From NCBI RefSeq assembly GCF_900497805.2, contig NW_020954599.1, positions 46,671,241 to 46,735,240 of the forward strand: a stretch of DNA of 64,000 bases. Direction: 5' to 3'. Source of the stretch: Vombatus ursinus (lineage: Eukaryota; Chordata; Mammalia; Diprotodontia; Vombatidae). Below the pieces are notes generated by a model. It had not been told where the DNA came from and did not search any database. It worked only from the letters and a program-made list of their open reading frames with translations. The translations under genes and the position numbers were made by a program. Shown in pieces: positions 57,990 to 64,000 of this stretch. The stretch's first letter is position 1. Each line of letters starts with the position of its first letter.

Positions 57990-58125
57990 TAATTTAATTT
58001 GCTAAGCATTTTTATTGCACCTACTACATACATGGCACTGTTAGGCAATTGTTAATATAAAGACAAAATGAAAATGTTATTGCTCTTATGCATCTCATTT
58101 AAGAAGGTTCAGGAATAAGACACAA
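57990..58125 (-). mobile_element. L2 tail, reversed
   Basis: 'gctaagcatttttattgcacc' and 'catggcactgttaggc' match the reversed L2 end. Confidence 0.55.
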
Positions 58126-58574
58126 AGGGATGATAATGGGTAGGTCAAAAGGCTGTTATACTCAGAGTTGGATATCAAAATTTATTTCTGAAATACTTCC
58201 TATCTATGATTATATTCAGACCAGAAGTCTATTTAATATTTCAGATGTGTATGCATTATTAGACCAATCCCTTTTGATTAGTCATGAATTCCATAAAGAA
58301 ATCCTTAGAGTATTCTGGCACTTGAGTCAATTAAAACAATATCATCTATAAACCAGATACTGTAGAGGACCTCATCTTTAGAGATTCTTCTTTCACTTAA
58401 CTTTGAATTGGACATCTTCCATGATAGTAAGAAAAGCTTTTGGCCAGATTTTCTCTCTCTGTTTTATGACTCACTTGATTCTGATAGCCAAAGACCACTG
58501 AAAGTTATCTTTGTTCTACAAATCAAGGAATCTTGTGCAATCTTAATCTTGATCTGATTTAGACTGGAAAAAAT
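58126..58574. other. No gene recognised
   Basis: About 450 bp; a 73-codon + frame at 58130-58351 has no recognisable domain. Confidence 0.4.
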
Positions 58575-58800
58575 AACAAAGGCAGTATGGAATAGTGACT
58601 AGAGAGCCACCATTGGAGTCAAAATGATGTGAGTCTAAATCCTGATTCTAATCCATGATTTCTGTAATACCAACCCTAGGTAAGTCACTTATCCTCTTGG
58701 GGATCCAAACTGCTTTCTTAAGACTATAAAGGTGGTAAATGGTTGGCAATTTTTAAGAGGGAGTTTTCTCACCTGGGACCTCCCTAAACATGAAATAAAT
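58575..58800 (+). mobile_element. MIR3-like marsupial SINE, near complete
   Basis: From 'aggcagtatggaatagtgac' through 'ggagtcaaaatgatgtgagtc' and 'taggtaagtcacttatcctc' to the tail 'gagggagttttctcacctggg'. It is the clearest of the type seen at 3885 and 55752. Confidence 0.65.
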
Positions 58801-58842
58801 AATTAAATAAAATAATAATAAAATAAAACCTATCTATACTAA

Positions 58843-58859
58843 CCCCCCCCCCCCCCCCC
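58843..58859. repeat. Poly(C) run, 17 bases
   Basis: Seventeen consecutive C, followed by A6 and G. Such runs are unstable and often mis-sequenced. Confidence 0.95.
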
Positions 58860-58861
58860 AA

Positions 58862-58950
58862 AAAAGACTTCAGGGGCCACTCAGTAAAGTGCCAGGCACA
58901 TGGTAGGCACTTAACAAATGTTTATTGATTGAATATTATTGATTGAATAC
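58862..58950 (+). mobile_element. L2 3' end
   Basis: 'agtgccaggcacatggtagg' and 'cacttaacaaatgtttattgattgaat'. Confidence 0.75.
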
Positions 58951-59372
58951 ACATATTATATGTGTTAAAAACATACTCCTTGTCCAAGTAAGATTTTATG
59001 TTACATTGCTACATACTTAAGACACTTCTCAGATTTAGAATGAGTTGAGAATGTCCTGTCCAGTCCTTTATCACTTCATGGCCTATAGAACTTAAAGAAA
59101 TTTGAGATGCTACTGGGCAAGGCTTCTCATGTACACTTCTCATATTGTGTCAATCTGGTTCATTCTGAGAGACTTCATGGTCAGCATAAAACAGAGACAA
59201 AGGCCCAACTCACGTTGACCCAGAATCTCTTCATTTAGTCTTTTGAACGATAGAAGGAATATGAAATTTCTTACAACTAATGGAAATCTGAATCAGGACT
59301 GAAGATAGAGGAATCTTACAAAATTATGTGGTAGAGGGAACATTATGCCACATCCATGTTGAACATTCATGT
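58951..59372. other. No gene recognised
   Basis: About 420 bp; nothing recognised. Confidence 0.45.
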
Positions 59373-59940
59373 GCACAAGGCAGGTCCAAGCTCATCATCT
59401 CCCTATTCAATAAACTCTAGTAGCCCCCTAACATCTCCAGGATCAAATACAAATCTTCCATTTGGCATTTAAAGCTCTAGTTGTCTTCCCTGACCTTCTT
59501 AGTCTTTTTATAACCTATACTTAATGATCCAATGACACTAGCCTCCTGGCTCTTTCTCAAACATGATCTTTCATTTCTCTAGTTCTGGTCTTTTCTCTGA
59601 CTGTCCTCTGTGCCTGGAATGCTTTCCCTCCTCATCTTTTCCTCCTGGCTTTCCTGTTTTCCTTCAAGTCCCAGTTAAAATTCTACTATCTATAAGAATC
59701 CTTTTCCAGTCTTCCTTAATTCTAAGGATATATATGTGTGTGTGTCTCTGTGTATGTATGTGTGTATATGTATACATATATGTATGTGTTTGTACATAAT
59801 TGTTTGCATGTTTTTATCCCTATTAGACTATGAGCTGACCGAGGGCAAGATTTTATCTTTTGCTTTTCTTTATACCCTCAGCGTTTTGCATAGTGCCTGC
59901 CCCCAATGGAAGCTTAATAAATGCTTAGCAACTGGCTGTG
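59373..59940 (+). mobile_element. LINE L2, 3' part, well preserved
   Basis: Full L2 3' order: 'tattcaataaactctagtagc', 'aggatcaaatacaaatc', 'gactgtcctctgtgcctgg', 'tccttcaagtcccagttaaaa', 'gtttgtacataattgtttgc', 'ttagactatgagctgacc', 'aagcttaataaatgc'. A TG/TA microsatellite (59727-59795) has grown in the middle. The frames at 59563 and 59736 are products of this repeat. Confidence 0.88.
59727..59795. repeat. (TG)n/(TA)n microsatellite
   Basis: About 70 bp of TG, TATG and TA units inside an L2 copy. Confidence 0.9.
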
Positions 59941-60103
59941 TTAGACGCTATATCTGGGACACTGGGATTTTTCTTATTTTCATCCTTTACCATTAAATGT
60001 AATATAGTATACAAGGTGAAAAAATGGTTACAAAACAAATAAGATATGGTTCCTGCCTTCAGAAAGTTTGTGACTGAGTACTAGAAGATGATACATGAAT
60101 ACA

Positions 60104-60190
60104 GGTGTGCATATATACATATATATGTATATGTACATACACATACACATACAGACACACACACACATATATATACATATACAAATGCAA
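60104..60190. repeat. (CA)n/(TA)n microsatellite
   Basis: About 85 bp of TA, CATA and ACAC units. Confidence 0.9.
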
Positions 60191-60205
60191 TCACATCCAT
60201 ATATA

Positions 60206-60355
60206 TTTACCCCTTTATGTGTAAATTTATCATTATATAATTTGTAATTTATGCATTTTATATACACATATGTATGTGCATGTCACATATATATGTATAT
60301 CACATGTATAAAATACATTTTATAATGATAAATTTACACATAAAAGAAGGGTAAA
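60206..60355. repeat. AT-rich palindrome, 24-bp perfect core arms
   Basis: 60214-60237 is the exact complement of 60321-60344; imperfect pairing extends outward to 60206 and 60355 and inward through much of the 83-bp loop. The whole 150 bp could fold as a cruciform. Confidence 0.8.
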
Positions 60356-60539
60356 GTGTTGTAAGATCACATAAAAGAGAAGTAATTTCACCTGGGCAGG
60401 TGTGGGGAGTGATCAAGGAAAACTTCATAGAAGAGGTAGCATTTAAACTAAACCTTGAAGAATGGATTCCTTTCATCCCTTTATGATGTTCTATTTACCC
60501 AAAGAATATTTTTATTATTCTATTTGTGAACAAATTATC

Positions 60540-60925
60540 TGCCTCATGACAAAGTAGACTATTAGAATTGGAGACAGGAAAACCTAGGTTGAATCCATGC
60601 TTCTGACAAATATTAAGTGTTTGGCTCTGGGCAAGTAGTTTTACTCTTCTGGACTTCAATTTCTTATGTGTGAAATGAAGGAGTTGTTGGGGGCAGCTAG
60701 GTGACACAGTGGATAGAGTACCCACTCTGGAATCAGAAGCACCTGAGTTTAAATCTGGCACCTGACACTTACTAGGTGTGTGACCCTGGGCATGTTATTT
60801 AACTCCATTGCCTAGCCAAAAAAAAAGAAAAAGAAAAAAGAAAAAAAGAAAAAAAGAAGTGAAGGGGTTGAATTTGAATGGCATCTCAGGTCCCTTTCCT
60901 CTCCAAATCTGTTATCTTATGATCC
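60540..60925 (+). mobile_element. MIR3 SINE interrupted by a younger SINE
   Basis: 60540-60686 has 'aacctaggttgaatccatgc' and 'ctctgggcaagtagttttac'; after the insertion it ends with 'ggcatctcaggtccctttcctc'. The ends join in MIR3 order. Confidence 0.7.
60687..60855 (+). mobile_element. tRNA-derived marsupial SINE, full length
   Basis: Head 'gggggcagctaggtgacacag', body 'cacctgagtttaaatctgg', and a long (AAAAAG)n tail. Flanked by gaaatgaaggagttg (60672-60686) and gaagtgaaggggttg (60856-60870), 13 of 15 identical. Confidence 0.9.
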
Positions 60926-61059
60926 AACAAATTAATCTCCTTGCTGAAAGGGGGCATTTTCTTATGTTTCCCCAGTGTTCAATTGGCTGTTTGTCACATA
61001 AAAAGTAGAAACTTAAAAAATATTTTTTGAATTGAGTGCCTCACTATTTGCCTAAGCCT

Positions 61060-61400
61060 ACTTAGTATCATAGATTCAGAGCTAGAGAAGACCTTCCAGC
61101 TCATGTAGCCCAACAATCTTATTTCATGGATCGTTGGATCTATGATTTGGAAGGGAAAGGAACCTTAGAAGTCAAATAGTCCAAGTCCCTCATTTTGTCA
61201 GTGAAGAACCCAGAAAGGTCAAGTAATTTATTAAAAACCAAGGAAGGTAGCAGGCAGCAGAGCTAGGATTTGAATCCAGATCATAGGCTTATAAATGTAG
61301 AGTTGTAAGGGTCCTTCCTTAGAGGATATATATAATCTAATTCCCTTAATTTTAGAGATGAGAAAATTAGGACTTTATATTGCTGTTATCTGATTATTAT
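61060..61400 (-). mobile_element. Two or three MIR3 pieces, reversed
   Basis: 'atagattcagagctagagaag', 'aaccttagaagtcaaatagtcc' and 'aatgtagagttgtaagggtcc' are three reversed MIR3 ends in a row; 'agagctaggatttgaatccag' is a core. Confidence 0.65.
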
Positions 61401-61414
61401 TATTAGTAGTAGCA

Positions 61415-61665
61415 GTGGTAATGACAATATTAAAAGCTAGCACTTACATAATGCTTTAATATTTGCAAGGTGTTTTACAAATATCTCATTTTATCCTTGC
61501 TATTATTATCTCCATTTTACATTTTAGGACACCGAGGCATATAGAAGGCAAATGATTTGCCCAGGGTCACGCAGCTGCCATGTGTCTGAGGTTATATTTG
61601 AAATTAGGTCCTTCTGTCTCCAGTTCCAGGGTTTTATCCACTGTGCCAACTAGCTACCTCAGGTC
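61415..61665 (-). mobile_element. CORE-SINE (MIR/THER1-like), reversed
   Basis: Reversed order: 'atttgcaaggtgttttacaaa', 'tttgcccagggtcacgcagc', 'tttatccactgtgccaactag'. The head is the same tRNA-like head as in the younger SINEs. Confidence 0.75.
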
Positions 61666-62689
61666 CCAAATACAGTAGTTTTCCATTGTGCCACAGTGCT
61701 ATGAAACAGCAAAAACCACAATCATTATATTTTACAATGCAGAAAGGGGATGTTATTGCCCAGCACTCCCTTGAATATATTCAACTAAGCAAATAAACCA
61801 ATATATTTGACATATATTTGAGCCTTCCTACTCGTCTCTGTGTGTGACAAATGCTATGCAAAATCTTATGTGATTTAAAGATGCAGATGCATTAACTGTG
61901 GGAAAGTGCGCGTGAAAGGAAAGCTTATCATCGAATCAATTTGCTGATGGTAAAGAGCCTTTCTAATCATTGCTCCTGCTTAGATATCTAGGCATCCATC
62001 AGCTTCATCTCTGACTGTATTTAGAAAGAATTTCAATCTCCTTTCTCTTATCCATGACTCTCAGCTAAGCACCTGTTTACTGGTGGGAGCTAGAAAAATA
62101 TCATGGTGAGGAGACAATATGAAATCAGAAATGAAGAAAGAAAAATAACTTTCCCTTCAGACAGCAAAGAAGATACATTTTGTAATGAATGATTACACTT
62201 GAATTGAGATCATCAACCTCAGGGTTTCCATCAAGTGTTTCAGTTATCAAAACTGATCTTCGATGACCTTTGAAAAAGGAATAAATGAACAAGCTAGCTA
62301 ATGACTAAAATGAAAAAAAAAAGAGATCATGAGAGTCAGTCATGTGCTCTCCTGATAGACAAATATTCCTTAAATTCATGGTGGAGTATTTAAAGATAAA
62401 ATGAATTGAAGTCTACTCTGACAAACTTAAAAATCTCAATTTCTCTGATTAAAGAAAAGCTGGAACACCTAGTTACTCATAAGAGAAGTAATATACTAGG
62501 TGACACATTGAAATAGTCCTTTATTGCAATCCAATAAGTATTTACCCATGGGATAAATACTTTTAGCTAGGGGAAACATAAAAATGAAGTTTAATTTAGT
62601 TTCCTACTTATACAGATTTTTCATGGAAGACAGGTTCTCAATTTTTAAAAGATAAGCTACAAGTTATTTTATTTTTGAGTAAGAGACAG
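61666..62689. other. Repeat-poor interval, no gene recognised
   Basis: About 1 kb. 61870-62250 has no recognised repeat and balanced composition, so it could hold conserved non-coding DNA. No long frame. Confidence 0.4.
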
Positions 62690-63115
62690 TGTTGATTACT
62701 GCACAGAAGGCTAGCACAAGAGTGAGGAAGACTTGAGTTCAAATCTTGCCTCAGACTCTTATTAGCTATGTGAGCCTAAGCAATTCACTTAGCTGCTATT
62801 AGCCTTAGTTTCCTCATCTTTAAAATGGGGATAATAACAACACCTGTCTCCCAGAGTTGTTGTGAGGATACAATGAGATATTCATAAAGTGATTTGTCAA
62901 TCTTAAAGGGCCATATAAATGCTAGATATTATTATTATAGCCATTATTTGTAGGAACTTAATAAATGCTTCTTGAATTATTAAATTATTCATGCCCCAGG
63001 CAAATCTTTAAGCCCATAAGTTGCAGAACTTATGAAGATATCATATTTGAAGAACTGCAATTGAAGATATGCATTTCTGAAAGGAGTTTCCTCACTGGAG
63101 AGTTCCTTACCGAGG
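62690..63115 (+). mobile_element. CORE-SINE (THER1/MIR-like) and a MIR3-like tail
   Basis: 62690-62955: 'gacttgagttcaaatcttgcc', 'ggggataataacaacacctg', 'gggccatataaatgctagat'. 62990-63115 has the marsupial tail block 'gtttcctcactggagagttcc'. Confidence 0.75.
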
Positions 63116-63124
63116 TAAAATTAT

Positions 63125-63600
63125 AAAATGATGGACTTGGGATTCAGGAAGACTTGAATTCAAATTCTACTTCAGATTCTAGCTATATAACTTTGGGCAA
63201 GTCCTGTTACATTCCTGTCTGTTTCCTCATTTGTAAAATAGGGACAATAGTAACATCTACTTTAATGCTGGTGCATTCCATCTGTGATTACTTCCAATTT
63301 ATCCTGTTTATATCTCATTTAGACATAGTTGTTTGCAAACTGTCTTCACCATTAGGTTGTGAATTTCTTGAGAGGAGGGACTTTTTGTTTTCATTCTTTG
63401 GCATTCTCAGCATTTAACATGGTACCTGTGCCACATAGTAGGCATTGACTAAATGCTAGGAGCCTACTACATAGTATTATAGAGAGGCTCAAATGAGATT
63501 TAAAAAAAGAAGACACTTTTCAAGCTTTAAGGAGCTTTATGAATGTTAGCTGTTATTAAATAAGTTTCACAAACTTTTAAGTGCTATATAAATGTTACCA
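63125..63600 (+). mobile_element. CORE-SINE split by an L2 3' end
   Basis: SINE core at 63125-63265 ('gacttgaattcaaattctac', 'gtttcctcatttgtaaaatag') and its 3' end at 63480-63600 ('cttttaagtgctatataaatg'). Between them is an L2 end (63270-63470) with 'attaggttgtgaatttcttg' and 'cacatagtaggcattgac'. Confidence 0.7.
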
Positions 63601-64000
63601 TGTACATGTGTAGGGGAGGGCCAGTAAAGGTAGAAAGGAAAGGGAGACAGATGAAGGGGGATCTTGAAAACCTCTTTGCTAGGCTACTTTAGCAACAATA
63701 CCTTCAAAGACTCCTCACATCCTCTGGATTTTCAAAGAAAGAAGTCATGTGGATACTCCCTTTCTGCACCAGTGAATAAAAACTTCAAGGCTATTTTGGT
63801 TTGTTTTCCTATACAGCCTTCTTTCTCTTTGCTCTTTGGAAAAGGCACAGGCAGATTCTTTCAAGCCTTTCATTTACTCCTACATGGCCACCTTTTTGCC
63901 AAGTACTGTGGCTCCCAACTCATGTGTCGAATGGATTAGCCACAGATGATTGCAATATGTCATTATCCTAAGAAACCATTAGAACTCTGTCTGGAATATA
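63601..64000. other. No gene recognised
   Basis: About 400 bp to the window end. The 91-codon frame at 63664-63939 shows no domain I recognise and no clear splice or start context. Confidence 0.4.

Larger units (their letters stand above)
60010..60480 (-). mobile_element. L2, reversed, split by microsatellite and AT palindrome
   Basis: 60020-60100 has 'gttcctgccttcagaaagttt' and 60385-60480 has 'gcatttaaactaaaccttgaag', both reversed L2. Between them lie a CA/TA microsatellite and a palindrome. Confidence 0.65.

Noticed and set aside
63664-63939. 91-codon ORF near the window end
   Set aside because: No recognisable domain, ordinary composition, and length expected by chance in this much DNA.

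Overview
The window looks like ordinary marsupial nuclear DNA. It is AT-rich and carries many copies of the tRNA-derived SINE with the head 'ggcagctaggtggcacagtg', old L2, L3/CR1, MIR and MIR3 copies, marsupial-type L1 with a long inter-ORF spacer, and a half-L1 (HAL1). I cannot name the species. I found no intact protein-coding gene, no tRNA or rRNA gene, no CpG island and no CRISPR array. Every open frame I could identify belongs to a decayed transposable element. The rest are short chance frames of 60-130 codons. The window is best read as a gene desert or the inside of a very large intron.

Layout. 1-6.7 kb: old L2 and MIR copies, a small hAT element with its 8-bp target duplication, and a solo LTR flanked by a 6-bp duplication. 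6.7-10 kb: a young SINE, a + strand L1 fragment, and L2 and L3/CR1 tails. 10-11.2 kb: no recognised repeat. 11.4-17.6 kb: a nearly complete but decayed L1 on the minus strand, with 54-bp tandem repeats in its 5'UTR. 17.8-24.2 kb: L1 tails, a second hAT element, an L2 copy split by a SINE, a back-to-back SINE hairpin and a full-length 7SL RNA retropseudogene. 24.3-31.9 kb: L2 and MIR3 copies, a short interstitial telomeric tract touching an L1 fragment, and an L1 tail split by a SINE. 32-35 kb: a 180-bp direct repeat around about 1.16 kb of repeat-poor DNA. 35.1-43.1 kb: an L1 tail; then a reverse-transcribed, polyadenylated copy of an endogenous retrovirus RNA that was later hit by a full-length HAL1; then another L1 tail. 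44-53.3 kb: mostly L2, including L2 inside L2. 53.3-55.75 kb: a hAT-Charlie transposon with a decayed BED-finger transposase. 55.75-64 kb: SINEs, L2 copies, microsatellites, an AT-rich palindrome and a probable LTR-like insertion inside an L2.

The elements share machinery. MIR-type SINEs borrow the L2 tail, MIR3-type SINEs the L3/CR1 tail, another SINE an RTE/BovB-like tail, and the poly(A) SINEs, HAL1, 7SL copy and retrovirus copy show L1-type integration. Nested insertions give a relative order: L2/L3/MIR are oldest; hAT, L1 and the retrovirus copy are intermediate; HAL1 and the poly(A) SINEs are youngest. Family names come from remembered consensus sequences, so edges of old copies may be off by tens of bases.
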